Shown here piece after piece: positions 38,108 to 49,789 of a stretch of 64,000 nucleotides of DNA (position 1 is the stretch's first letter; the number at the start of each line of letters is the position of its first letter). The stretch covers positions 85,579,123 to 85,643,122 of the forward strand of contig CM031858.1 in NCBI GenBank assembly GCA_018697195.1. The letters run 5' to 3'. The stretch is from Certhia americana (Eukaryota > Chordata > Aves > Passeriformes > Certhiidae). The notes under the pieces were generated by a model. The model was not told the DNA's origin, searched no databases, and saw only the letters and a program-made list of their open reading frames with translations. Made by a program: the position numbers and the translations under genes.

Positions 38108-38470
38108 GACATGCAGTATGACCACAAATAAGGAAGTAGTTAAGCTGTTAGAGAGCAGCCATAGGAGGGCTGTGAAGATGGTGAGGGGTCTGAAGGGGAA
38201 GATGGTGAGGGGTTTGAAGGGGAAGTTGTATGAAGATTGGCTGAGGACACTTGTTGTCTACAACTTCCTTGCAAGGAGAAGAGGAGGGGCAGGCACTGAT
38301 CTCTTCTCTCTACTGACCAGTAACAAGACCCTGAAGCTGTGTCAGGGAAGGTTTAGGTTGGATATTAGAAAAAGATTCTTCTCCTGTATAGGGTGTCAGA
38401 CACTAGAACAGGCTCCCTAGGAAAGTGGTCATGGCACCAAGTCTGACAGTTCAAGAAATTTTAGACAGCT
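38108..38470 (+). mobile_element. CR1 LINE 3' fragment
   Basis: The order of words follows the CR1 3' part: a GAGAGCAGCCATAGGAGGGC block, AAGATGGTGAGGGGTCTGAA, GCAGGCACTGATCTCTTCTC, AGGTTTAGGTTGGATATTAG, and AGAACAGGCTCCCTAGG. It matches 36060-36400 of the larger CR1 copy. It contains a 24-bp tandem duplication (38177-38200 repeated at 38201-38224) not seen in the other copy. Confidence 0.9.
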
Positions 38471-38799
38471 CAAGACAATTTTTTTGCCTAAAATTTAATT
38501 TTAAATTCAAGTATACTCATTAAGTGATAATGAATGAGAATTTATGATCTTGTGGCTATTTAGTCTAACTTGTGGTTATTTAGTCACAACAGAAGACTTG
38601 ATGGCCTCTTGAGAGGTAAGTATTTATAAGTAGTTAAATGTACTGATGTAATACTGTAATACTGATGCCCAGGGGTGGCTCTTGTCCAGTTCCACAGATG
38701 AAAAATCTAGAGTATATATTCCATAATTTGATGCAATTTCTTGGGATCAATATGCATTTAAGTAGTTTCACCTCGGCAATTTCACAGAAAACTCACTCT

Positions 38800-39340
38800 A
38801 GTCAGCCATTGAGTAGACAGAATCATGGATGTCATCTTTACTAAATGTTAAACAGAAGGCCAGTGCCTGTGCAGTGCTGTTGGAACATGAACTTGTACAA
38901 CAGAAGTCCTGGGGTTGATGGCTAGTTTCCAGGAGTGGTATTCTCCAATCTAGAACACTCCAAACCACATGCCACTTGATCGTCCCCTCTCCCCTGCAGC
39001 AGGCTGGAGAGGAAAACTGGATGCAAAACAGGTAAAGATCACAGGTTGGGATATGAACAATTTTTTGAAAACAACAGTGAAACAATACAATGGACAGTAA
39101 AAGCAATTATAGTAATGAGAGTACAGGAAAAGAGGCATGTGATTCACACATGAGTGCTCATGCCTGACAATACCTGACCACTCCATTCATCACATTACAT
39201 CACCCAGACAGGAGCCTTTCCCCCTTCCCCAGAAAATGATGTGAGGTGGTACAGAATAGCCTCTGGGTCCTGCCATGCCCCTTCTTGGCTACTGCAAAAA
39301 TTAATGCTGTCCTGGCCAGAACCAGGGCCCTGACAAAACT
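38800..39340. mobile_element. Probable ERV-derived fragment
   Basis: The right end (39295-39335) is similar to 16065-16100 in this window and to an ending I recall from songbird endogenous retroviruses. The stretch 39190-39300 also looks familiar as ERV 3' sequence. The left boundary is a guess, and no LTR termini or coding motifs are readable. Confidence 0.4.
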
Positions 39341-39344
39341 AAAT

Positions 39345-40225
39345 AGACAATAACAACAAAAAGGCCCCCTTTGGTAATTTAGTTGTTCTGTTTTGTTATG
39401 CATATCAGGCATGAGTCTGCAAATTCATCTTTGAAAAAATAAGTGAAGAAAAAATGTGTGTTGCTGTGAAAATCCATTCACAAATAGAATCAGAAAAGAG
39501 AAAAAGAAGACTTATTTATTTGAAAATTAGTGATTTTCCCAGCAGCAAAACACATAGTGGGACATAATCTTTAATTATGCCAAACAAAATCAATCTAGTA
39601 CTGGACAATAACTTGTTGTGTTCAAAAAAAGTTTTATAAGGCTATCAAAATTGCAATTAGATTAAAATTAGCCTTAAGTCTCAAGAACCATTTTGCTTCA
39701 CAGAAGTAAAATGACATTTGCATAATATATTTTATAATGCTATTTCACACTATATTATTTTAAAGTATTTTGAGTCAAAGCTTAGATGAGAAATTTAATT
39801 TTTCACAACATTTCACACCTTGCTTTGAAACAGCTACAAACTTTTTAACATCATAGAATAGAGATCTCCTTTTTAAAGAGTTGTTCTGGAAATACATTCC
39901 TATACTATGTCACGTTTTCTTTATTAATGTTGTAGACACACCACAGAAAGCCAGGGATTGCTAAGAATTAATGGTATAGTATTTAAAAAACTTGTCAGTT
40001 AGAAGAGCTTAGTTGATGCATTCACACCTTAAAAACAGTAATGAATTAGTTTTATTTTCCAATAGCTAAAGATTAAAGAGCTACCAAAATCTGTGTATCT
40101 TTTTCAAAATTATAATCTTTGATACATGAAAAGGGAATGTGGAACAGAGGGAAGAAAGTTGTTTACACAGTTGTTCAACAAGGAGGGACTCTTTCAGAAA
40201 CTGTTGCAGTGGATAACACATGAAA
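39345..40225. other. Unassigned AT-rich DNA
   Basis: No gene or recognised repeat. Confidence 0.5.
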
Positions 40226-40229
40226 CTAC

Positions 40230-40440
40230 ATAGAATCATTAAGGTTAGAAAAGACCTTTAAGATTATTGAGTCCAAATTTTAAACCATCACTTCCAAGTG
40301 CTCTATTAAACCATGTCTTTAGGTGCCAAAGCTGCACATCTCTTAAATACCTCCAGCGACTCAATCACTTCCCTGGGCAGCCTGCATTGCATTTCCAGCA
40401 GACATCTGTATGTTGAAGTGCTGCCTGAGAACAAAGACTT
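40230..40440 (-). mobile_element. CR1 LINE 3'-end fragment, minus strand
   Basis: TAGAATCATTAAGGTTAG, AAAAGACCTTTAAGATTATTG and AGTCCAAATTTTAAACC, then TTAAATACCTCCAGCGACTC and CACTTCCCTGGGCAGCCTG, form the standard reverse-complement CR1 3' end. Similarity fades after about 40400. Confidence 0.85.
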
Positions 40441-40599
40441 CATCTGCATGTTCATCTTCATCGAGTGGTCCATAATAGACTTCCACCACTCTCAGGTGCA
40501 CCCATGGTTTCTAACACACCAATAAACCTTATGTCTTTCCTGCCACATGAATCTCCTTCCCCTATCTCCACTGAGATGACAAAGATCTGAGACAAAAGG

Positions 40600-40915
40600 A
40601 CCTGGCTAGAAAATCATACCTAAATCACTGGCTTGTCCAGACCTACCCCTAGAGACCTTGGGCTTTATTCCCTTTCCCTCCTCAAATCTAGTTTAATATT
40701 TTTCAATTTGTCCTGCCAACTCCTGCAGAAAGTTCCTTTATTTCCCGTCTGTCACCAACAGGTCTGGTTTTGTGTAGACCAATCCATGACCAAAAAACCC
40801 AAAATTCTGCTGGTGGACACCAGGCTCAGAGACAAGTCTTCTGGTTTATCCTACTTATTCTCTCATCATTCCCTGCAACTGGAAGTATTGAGGAGGACAC
40901 ACACCCACAAATACC
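40600..40915 (-). mobile_element. Probable internal CR1 fragment, minus strand
   Basis: CTCAAATCTAGTTTAATATT, CAACAGGTCTGGTTTTGTG, CATGACCAAAAAACCCAAAA and GGTGGACACCAGGCTCAGAG resemble a segment I recall as recurrent in bird genomes and associate with CR1. Together with 40230-40440 it may be one minus-strand copy with an internal deletion. The open frames on both strands here look like by-products. Confidence 0.45.
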
Positions 40916-41359
40916 ATTTCCCCTGGTTATTGCTCACAGAGGTTTTGTAGTTATTCTTATAGTCATAAGGTGGATCATTACTGTGATACAGTCTCAAGTA
41001 TGACCTTATATGTATACAACTAATAAGAATAATGTGAGAAAACTCAATGCCTGGGGTAGATATAAAAATGGAAATGATGATTTGTATCTGGAAATCTGCA
41101 TCAGAAATGTATCGTGTTTGAATCTGGAAATACAAACAACTGCAAAAGGGATGTTGATAAGTACAGAGCCTACAAGCATGAAAGCAAGTAAACTGCCAAC
41201 ATTTAATGGCTAAGCCCAGGCACATTTAAATCAGAAGCAAGACTAACTTTTAAAATTAATTAATTAATTTTTTATTTCTGAGCAATCTCTAGGACTTTCC
41301 CTGAGTGAATTTCTTATGCCTTTTTAAAATATTTCCTAGCAGATACAACTAGAAGTTAC

Positions 41360-41445
41360 GGGTTAGACATAGGAATACCTGGGTGAGAGGATACCATACT
41401 GGACTATATGACCTAAAGTTTCCTTCTGACCCTGAATGTAATTAG
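41360..41445 (+). mobile_element. Old CR1-type 3'-end relic
   Basis: CATACTGGACTATATGACCT, then AAAGTTTCCTTCTGACCCTG, resembles 'ggactagatgacctaaaggtcccttccagccctg', the 3' UTR of older CR1 subfamilies. Confidence 0.5.
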
Positions 41446-43282
41446 TTTATGCAAAAAATATGCATTTTGTTTCAACAAACAGTAATAGACAAAATACTTT
41501 TTGTCAAAACCACACTAAAAATACAATTAGGCCATAGATTCCAGACATGAAAGAATTCATTTCAATTGAGAATGTTTATTTGAAATGCTGACAATAAGTG
41601 AGTACAGTCTAACAGGTGTTCCTATAATTAACAGCACATACTGAATGAAAGATGAAATAATTTGGAGCAGTATAATCTTCCATTGTAATTTTCATAGATC
41701 TCAGGCAACTAAAATAACCATTTTGGTTTAAATTGCACAATGTTCTTACTTTAATTTATTTATAAGTATACTCATGGGACTGTTCTCTTTATCCAGCTTG
41801 TGCATTAACATTTGACTGTATTGCTGAGTTTTACACATGTTACTTTCCTTTTAATAAGCTGTTCCTGAACTTGATGGGGACAAATGAGGACGGAAAGGAT
41901 ATTACACTAGAATATGATTCATGCTATTTCAGTCTTCACTGCATGCTATATAGGGTTTAGATATTCTGTTGGGGATTTGTTGTTTGTTTGTTTTTAAATT
42001 TAGTATTATTACTCTGCTCTTTTTTAAGTTTCTTTTGCTACAGTAAGAGGGAATTGTGTAAATATATTTATAAATACATCTAGGTGCAAAGACTATTGGG
42101 AATTCAGTTAAAATCTATATGTATTTGAGTATATCTGATCAACACTTAGCAAAAGCAAAAAGGCAACAAGAGTAAAACCAGTAACTTCTTGCTTCTTCTC
42201 AGGGATCTGATGAACTTGACTTTTCTCAAGCACAGGGCAAAGACACCAAACAATTATATCAGAATTCCAACACGCAAGGGACTCAACTTGGACTCAAAAG
42301 AAAAGTTAGTACTTGTCATTAGTTAACCACAGGACCAGCTCCATACATTTAAAAAAAAATCTTTTCAGAAGAGTCTGAAAAACTTGGAGGAAAAAATGTG
42401 AAGTAGATAGAACTGGAAGAGCTTGAGAAGTCTTCATGGCCTAAAAGTGGTAAAGCATGATATTCATTCTCAGCAGAAATGAAACTATAGGCATTCTATT
42501 ATTTCATTTCTTCTCTCCCACCTCCGAAGCGGTGGCTGAATTTCAGACCTTTGAAATTCTGCATTTCAACTTTTATACCAAACCCAGACATAAACCATAA
42601 CATAAATACTGAGATAAACAAATTCTGGACTGCCCACATGATACTGAGACTTTTGTGTCTAGCATTAATCAAAGGATGTAAGTATTCACATCACAACATT
42701 TCTAGTACTCAGAAAGAGGCCATACTGTAGAGCTACAGATTAAAGGGATGCGTAGAGATACAAAGCTAGAGACAACACTTGAATTTTGCTCTGACACAGG
42801 TAGCTTTAAGCAGCAGCTTAAATAAAAAAAAAAGGCAGAAGCTTGTGAAGGGTTCTTGTAAGGGAAAGCTTTGCCAGTATTAAAAAAAATAATCTATTTA
42901 TCTTTAATAATGTATAATGAAATGTGAAATTTGTACAAAAGTTATCTTGCTCCTGAGTTCCAAATCTATGAGAGACAAATAAGCTCCAAACGTTGTCTTA
43001 AAATCAAGTTTCTGTGTTAAAACTAAATCTACTGAAAAATAATTTTAATGCTTTTGTCTATATTAAAGGAACTTTCTCAGTCTACAATCAGCTCTAAAAT
43101 CACAGTAATATTTTTCTTCCTGCCACCATTTTGATACCAAATATTATCCCATGTAGCAACTCTAGGTTTGCATATAGATGTCCATGAAGGATGGTGCAAT
43201 GTATTCTTCTCTTCTTTTTTGTCTACTGCTTTGAAAACCAGTATTAATATATTCTTATATCCCATCCCCCTAAAGTCTATTA

Positions 43283-43352
43283 TATTCTATTCTATTATAA
43301 ACAATATAATATAAATAGAATATTCTATTCTATTATAAACAATAGAATTTGA
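43283..43352. repeat. Short AT-rich tandem duplication
   Basis: The block ATTCTATTCTATTATAAACA occurs at about 43284 and again at about 43323-43345, with partly inverted TATAAT and ATTATA sequence between. Confidence 0.75.
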
Positions 43353-44100
43353 CACATATCCTGGACTCTGAGACAAATTAGATTTTAAATTTTTCCAATC
43401 TTTCAGAATCACACCTTACAAAGTGGACAAAGGGAATCCCTTACAATAGGCAAACAGGCCTAGGTATGACAACATTAACATCTAAACATTGAGGAATTAA
43501 ACCTTTGCTCTGATTTTAATTCAAACTCACTCTTTTTACTTCAGTTTGTTCACTCCAGTGTGACTAACGCAGAGTCTGTCACAAAGAAAATCGTATCAGG
43601 TTTGATAGTCATAACCTTTAATGATTACCCTTGTAATCCACATTTAGTAAAAATGCTTCATCATTCCTTTCTTGCTTTCATTAATTCTTTGAGTTCAATA
43701 CTAATTTGCCCAGAAACTGTCAATAATATTTTTCCTCTAGATTTTTTAGAGTGCTAGTTGATAGTAAAGTTTATGTATGACTGTCAATTATATTGAGTAA
43801 CAATTGATTTATGCTGCTGAGATAATGATTACAAACTGCAATTGCTATTACAAGTACTAAAATATCAGTGTCCCTAAGCATTTAATAACAGTTTTCAGTA
43901 CATTTCTCTAGACTCAACTGCAAATGAATGCTCTTAGGCCCTTAGAGTTATTATCTTTTGTATAATAGCAAGTACCTCTCATGTCAAAAAATGGTCATGG
44001 CAACATGCATATGATAATGTCTAAATTCAAGGTGCAATGACCAGGTTGACCTTGAAGCTGGTAATGAACTCCCTCTGCAGTGCCGGACCAGACAAAAGTA

Positions 44101-44170
44101 GGACAGAGGGTGAGAAAGAAAGAAGGAAGAAGGGAGAGAGGGGTTGAGGGAGAGAGGGAGGAAGGAACAG
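44101..44170. repeat. Homopurine (GA-rich) tract
   Basis: About 70 bases that are almost only A and G on the plus strand (GAGAAAGAAAGAAGG, GGGAGAGAGGGG and similar). Such tracts can adopt triplex structure. Confidence 0.85.
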
Positions 44171-45746
44171 GCTGTGGACAGCTCTCAACTCTTCTTACTG
44201 TCTCCTAGCAAGAGCAGCACTGTTCTAAGGTGGGCTTTCTTTGTGCACTTTTGGTCTAAAAACAAGCATATGACTGTAAATCAAATATTATTTTACCTAA
44301 TTTGAAACTTAAATGGCAGCAGATCAGACTCCATCCAGATCAGACTTCCATCCATAACAGGCAGAATTAGTGTTAGTTGGTACAGGGTTACAAGCAGCAC
44401 CACCCCCCCAGCTCAGTCAGGAAATAGGTTTGTGCACCCCTTTTTATTACTGGAAGTCCTGGGAGACTCAGGGACACAGTGGAGAAGGCACAGAGATCTA
44501 TGCCTTTAAACATGTTACCTGAACAAAAGGACAGTGATTCCCCACACCAGCATGGGCTCCAGACACAGCCTGACTTTTCCATACAGTCATCTCTGCACAA
44601 TTTATTGGTGAGGAAACTGCTGTGTTGCACCAGTTTGATTTCTGCTCTAATATATATATATAAGCTAGAACAAGAGCAGTTCCAGAAAAACCTAAAATAG
44701 TTTATTTTAATGAGCACCATTTTCTTGAGTTTATGGCGCCTTTCTTTCCCTGATATTTAGTTGACCACAAGCAAGAAACAGCATGTGAATAAATTTTATC
44801 CCAATGGGATGCATCCTGAATGTGCTACCAGAGCTATTAGGCTAAACTATATAACTGAAAAATATACTGTATGGCAAGCTGCCCTTCCTCAGCCAACCTC
44901 CTTCAGCCAAAACCTGTTAGTTCTTGTTGATTTGCTTTGGAAAGATACTACTTTCCAGCCTTTTCCCTTCCTTTTATCTTAAACTATAATCAAGCTGCTA
45001 AGACCAAACTACTAATATCACATTATTAATGCAGTAATACACTGACTTTCTGCAGTTAAGATCTGATTTTGAATTTTTAATAAAGAATATTATTATAGAA
45101 TTTTTAAATTCAGTTAGTAGCTGAAGATACCAAAATGGTTTTAAAAGGAAACAGAAGTTTTAAGCACATTTTAAACACTTTCTCAGCCCACATGAGGGGA
45201 AAATAAAGACCAGAAGGAAAGTGACAGCAAAACTGAATATACAAGACTCATCAAAACTCAGAACACAAGACCAAAGTTTAGGTGATTAAATGCTAATTAG
45301 ACAATTAAAATAATTTTAGATCCAAACAACAGATTGCATTACTGGGAGCAGCTAAGAAGATTTTGGTTCATCAGCAGTTCCAGAGTTACGACTGGAAAAC
45401 AAAAAAACAACCCAGAGGCAGCAATAGCTCAGATAGAAACCATCCTTCTGCAACAAGTCTGACAAATAAGACAAAGAAAAGCAGGAAATGCTCTGTTCTG
45501 CTTTTCCCTCTCCCCACCCCACTCCCCCCCCCCCCTCCCAAAGGCTTAGTACTTTTTTAGTACTTTTAAATACTGGAGTCAGCAGCTAGCTCCTAGTGAA
45601 ACTTTTGCACCTCATACGACCATCCCAAGGTTGGCCTTGGTCTCCATGTATTAAGATGGAGGATAGCCATGGGGAGAGAGGTACATTGAAGGGTGGGAAA
45701 AGAACTGTCAAAGAAAGTATGAGTTGATGTTTACTATATTCCTCTT

Positions 45747-46491
45747 TGTCGTGGTTTGAACAACAGGTGTCCACTAAGGAATGTTGGACCCTCCCTTGGA
45801 ATGGAGAATTTAAACCCTCTCTCTCCAAATTATCATAACTTTGAAATTAAGGGGCTCTCAGGTGAAGATATGGGAATAAGAATTACAGTTCTTTATTAGG
45901 GGAACTAAAATAAACAATAAAACCAAAACACAAGCAGTATTAAAAAAGAGAAAAAAAAAAAAAAAAGAAACAAAACCAAACAAACAAATCCCACTGACAG
46001 AGTCAGGATACAACCTGACACCCTGTGGGTCAGGGTGTTGGTGGCAGTCCCATTCCATGTGGCTGCAGTCCCAGTGGCAGATGTGGCTCTGGTGAAGTGA
46101 TGCTCCTGTACAAAAGTGGAGTTTTTTTCACTGAAGGTCCAGTGGTGATAGATGGGCCTGGTCATCCTCTGGGAATCCAGTGGGAAATCCAGTTGGGCTT
46201 GGTGTTCCAACTCCCAGATTTTTATCCAGGTAGGAATACTTGGCTTCTCCCCCTGGCTGGAGCATTTCCCAGTGGGATGATGTAATTCTACCAGTGAGAC
46301 TCAATGGCCCATTAGCAGAAGATCTCTCTCTGGAGGGAGGCTGGGGTGTGGAAGAGATAAGAAAACTGCCCCAGCAGGTTTATTGACAGTTGGCCATTGA
46401 CAGACAATTACACCACCCCCCACCCCAGTTTCATCAGATGGTGATAAGAATACAGAGTTTTGGTTACATTTTTGCACTGCAACCCATGACA
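45747..46491 (-). mobile_element. Solo LTR of a passerine-type endogenous retrovirus
   Basis: On the minus strand it starts TGTCATGG (46491) and ends CCACGACA (45747), an inverted repeat matching at 7 of 8 positions. In sense order it has a TATA-like GGATAAAAATC (about 46225), then AATAAAG (about 45892) near the end, and finishes ACCTGTTGTTCAAACC. Flanks CCTCTT and CCCTTT match at 4 of 6 positions, a weak target-duplication candidate. The ending matches LTRs I recall from songbird genomes. The 101-codon frame at 45905-46210 lies inside the LTR and is not a gene. Confidence 0.8.
45948..45990. repeat. A-rich tract inside the LTR
   Basis: AAAAAAGAG followed by a run of 16 A, then repeated ACAAA words. 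It probably expanded within the LTR copy. Confidence 0.85.
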
Positions 46492-46499
46492 CCCTTTCT

Positions 46500-47110
46500 A
46501 CAGAGTTTTAGATCCCATAATAAGGGATAAGATTTGAAGAAACTACAGAGGTTTCTGGACCATGACCAATCAGAGGCTTGTTCAATTTTGCATCAGAATG
46601 CTTAAATTCAACCCTAAATCCTCTTCAGTAGCTTTTCCAGTTCTCATCTGTCTTATTTTGGCTTCCCAGGCACTTACTGAGGATGCAAGTAAATGGTGCT
46701 TGCATGTCTAATGAGCCTAGTGAGTTTCCTGAAGCAAAGAAAGGATCTTGGAGGCAGGATTACAGAGGAACATGGGAGAAATCTGAATACAGAATAATTA
46801 AGAAATGGGATAGGAAGGGCAGGGCAGATTATGAAAAGAAAGGAAATTCCTACACACCTCCTAATCCTACTGCTGTGTGTATCTGCAGCAAACATCGGCA
46901 CCATAAAAAGCCTTAGATGTAAATTTGTATTTATTACAGTAAAGAAAACCTCCCGCTGTCTGATGTCACTCCTGCTATATCTATCAATTCTATTTTCACC
47001 CTTTGTTTTTCTGCCAGTATCACAAGACAGTTCTTTTTTTTCTGACTTAGTTATATTTATAGATTCTTATGTCATTGGGGCTTTTATACCTATCTTGTCC
47101 TAAAAAATCA
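46500..47110. other. Unassigned DNA
   Basis: Two overlapping plus-strand frames at 46683-47103 have no recognisable similarity and no coding evidence beyond being open. Confidence 0.5.
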
Positions 47111-47114
47111 TCTG

Positions 47115-47255
47115 AGTCACCATCCCTGGAGACATACAGTGCTTCATGCCATTGTTTAATGATAGACTTAACATTGCTGGATTTATGGTTCAACTTGATC
47201 ATCTTGGGGGGTCTTTTTCAAACTAAATGGTTCTATAATTTTATGATTTTCTGTC
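47115..47255 (+). mobile_element. CR1 3'-end fragment
   Basis: CAACTTGATCATCTTGGGGG, then GTCTTTTTCAAACTAAATGG and TTCTATAATTTTATGATTTT, follow the CR1 3' UTR ending ('cttgatgatcttagaggtcttttccaacctaaatgattctatg'). Confidence 0.65.
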
Positions 47256-47329
47256 AGTACTAAAGCTGTGGATCAGTCAGAATGATCTGTACTGAAAATA
47301 TTACGGGCTTCCCCTCATAAACCATAAAC

Positions 47330-47472
47330 TGAAATTAGCTGAGTGGGTGAGACCCTGGTGTTAAAAATGCCGAAGTCATGGATTTGAACCCTATATGGGC
47401 CATTCATTTAAGAGGTGGGCTTGATGTTCCTTCTGGGTCCCTTTGAATTCAGACTATTCTGTTATTCTGTAA
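47330..47472 (+). mobile_element. tRNA-Ile-derived SINE with CR1 tail (TguSINE1-like)
   Basis: The head reads like a decayed tRNA gene: TTAGCTGAGTGGGTGAGACC holds an A-box-like motif, GGATTTGAACCC a B box, and the end TATATGGGCCA matches a tRNA-Ile(AAT) acceptor end. The body between, GTTAAAAATGCCGAAGTC, aligns with the anticodon and variable region of tRNA-Ile. The tail, TTAAGAGGTGGGCTTGATG to GGGTCCCTTTGAATTCAGA, ends in ATTCTGTTATTCTGTAAAT, the CR1-type 3' end with short terminal repeats. This head-tail structure is known as TguSINE1, described from passerines. The copy is diverged and has no tRNA function. Confidence 0.8.
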
Positions 47473-47916
47473 ATATCATGAAGCTGTACTTGTGAAGAAA
47501 TAATTTTCAATATTTTTCTGTTTATGGACTTCTAAATATTTCCCATTAAAATTGTGGAATTTAAATCTGAAAATTTAATACAAAGACAGTTTTGAACATG
47601 TCCTACAGATTTCCATGTACCACATGAAAAATTTGAAAATCTCAAATTTGCACTCTAGCAAAGCAGATCAATTAATCTGACAACCAAAGGGTGCTTCCAT
47701 GAATTTTGGTAAAAGATTTCCATTGCTGCAGAAGTTACTGCCACTTCCACATCCAGTCCAGAATATGCTTTTTGAGACATTTCTTTCACAGAAGTGCTAA
47801 AGACAGTGAAAACAAATGTTAAAAGAAGGGAGTGTTTTAGCCTCCCAATAATGCAGTCACTACTTAGATAAAATTTTCCCACCATAATTACTTGCAATAA
47901 CTGAATTGTGCTAATC

Positions 47917-48320
47917 ATGGAATGGTTTGGATTGAAAGGAACCTTAAGAATCCTCTAGTCCTAATTCCCCCGCCCTTGACAGAGACACCTTCCACTACTC
48001 CAGACCACTCAAAGCCTCGTACAAACTGGACTTGAACATTTCCAGGGAAGGGGCATTCAAAACTTCTGTGGCTAGAAACCTGTCCTAGTGCCTCACAACT
48101 CTCACAGTAAAGAATTTCTTCCTAATATGTAAATCTACCTTCTTTTAGTCTGAAAACATTACCCCTGTTACTATCACTACAGACCCCTTTGAAAAGTCCC
48201 TCTCCAGCCTTCTTGTAAGCCCTTTTCATGAACTGGGAGGTATTATAAGGTCTCCCTGGGGTTTTCTCCAGGATGAACGCCAACACTCTCAGTCTGTCTT
48301 CTCCATAAAAAAAGGGCATA
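47917..48320 (-). mobile_element. CR1 LINE 3' fragment, minus strand
   Basis: ATCATGGAATGGTTTGGATT, GAAAGGAACCTTAAGAATCC and GACACCTTCCACTACTCCAG, through AGAATTTCTTCCTAATATG to GGTCTCCCTGGGGTTTTCTC, form the complete reverse-complement CR1 3' end of about 400 bp. The minus-strand open frame at 48122-48319 belongs to it. Confidence 0.92.
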
Positions 48321-48324
48321 ATTT

Positions 48325-49245
48325 GTAAAATAGATTAAATGTTTTCAATTTTTTATTAAAAGTAAATTCTTTGACTTGAAGGACTGCTGAAAAGATCATC
48401 AGATGGTGCTTTGTACCACCAGGTTGGATTTGCCTAATAGCCAAAATGGCCAGCATCTTACAGTGGGGTTCTTAAATTTGTGCTTTCTTTTATTGGCAGA
48501 GCATATCAATGTCACCTCAGCTTATTGGACAGCGACTTAGAGTACTTGTCTGTCATGTTAGCATGCACAGTGTCTGTGAATGAAGTGCAAACAGTTCTTT
48601 CAAAATTCAGGGAATGAAAAGCTAAGAAAAACAATGAGCAGGAATATTTTCGACAGAAATTACCAGACGAACACAGTCTGGAAATCTTCCTTCTGTGCCC
48701 CAAAGGACAGCTCACTTATCCTGTTCAGTGCTTGGGCTTTTACCTTTGGGAAAGCCTAGAAGAAGGTAGAGGTAGGTGTACCAAGAAACCCCACTGTGTC
48801 CAAGAAGGGAATTATTCATGCTGGATACTCAGACATATGGCATGACCTTCTCAACAGAATTACAAAGCAATAGCTGAGAATTCAACCAATAAACTACCAA
48901 ATTTCCTATAGAAATTGTGACTTTGAATAGGTTGACATAGAGCAATATTAGGCCAAAGAAATTCCAAAGTATAATCTACACACTTGAAAACAGTCTGTGT
49001 GCATTCAGCATCATGCCTGCTTTTTTTGATGACAGAAGTTATCTTTCTCCTTTTTGCTCAGAAGAACCAGAACAGACAGAATAAAAATGGAACTTTATTC
49101 CTTCCTTCAATTCAATTTAAAAGTCAATTATGTTCAAAGCAATAGATTCAAGATTCCCCCATGGAAATCATTTTAAGGCTGGGATGGCAGCATTGAGTGA
49201 ATTTGTAGCACAGGAGAGATCAATAACTGAGAGGGGTGACAATCT
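48325..49245. other. Unassigned DNA
   Basis: No gene or recognised repeat. Confidence 0.5.
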
Positions 49246-49257
49246 GTGAATGCAATA

Positions 49258-49292
<35 letters not shown>

Positions 49293-49455
49293 AAACAAAA
49301 ACAAAAAAAAAACAAACAACAACCAAAAGCAACACAAAAACAAACACCACAAAACCAAAAACAGAAAAAAAAATAAAAAATTTGAAAACCAAAAGTGGGT
49401 ACTTGAAACACAAAAAAAACCCCACAAAACCAAAAACAGAAAAAAAAAAAATTGA
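49258..49455. repeat. Poly(A) and A/C-rich tract with a 75-bp duplication
   Basis: About 32 A in a row (49259-49290), then CAAAA/ACAAAA words. A block from about 49347 (CCACAAAACCAAAAACAG through AAAGTGGGTACTTG) is repeated at about 49422, a 75-bp offset. The long Lys-rich and Phe-rich open frames on both strands are by-products. Confidence 0.9.
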
Positions 49456-49789
49456 AACAAAAGTGGGTACTTGGAGGAATGGAAAGACAGGTTTTCAGGA
49501 AGCAGGAAGCTGTATGTAGACAGACCCTCATGTTAAGCCACATGAGTTTCACTAGAGCTAAAAGCATTCCCTTATGATAGCCATTGTCATACTGAGAGAC
49601 TGTGTACACACAGATAAGCAAGCAAAGGAGGACTGGATGTGGCAGCTCAAGAAATGTGAAAGCTACCATTAGTGTCTCTCCTACACAGTGGTGCAAATAT
49701 AATTAAAGCTTAGGTATTCATATTGATCATAGCACTGTCACACATTTCTCCCTTAACTTTTGATTTTGTTGGCAGATTTTATCTATGTT

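Larger units (their letters stand above)
41000..45740. other. Mostly unassigned AT-rich DNA
   Basis: No gene. It contains the CR1 relic at 41360-41445, the small duplication at 43283-43352, the purine tract at 44101-44170, and a run of C at about 45524-45536. Confidence 0.5.

Noticed and set aside
45905..46285. Overlapping frames of 86-101 codons
   Set aside because: They fall inside the minus-strand LTR and share no coding features.
47330..47402. Functional tRNA-Ile gene
   Set aside because: Too many changes from a tRNA and a CR1-type tail directly follows, so it is a SINE head.
49168..49696. Long Phe-rich and Lys-rich open frames on both strands
   Set aside because: They are created by the poly(A) and A/C-rich tract and encode only homopolymer-like residues.
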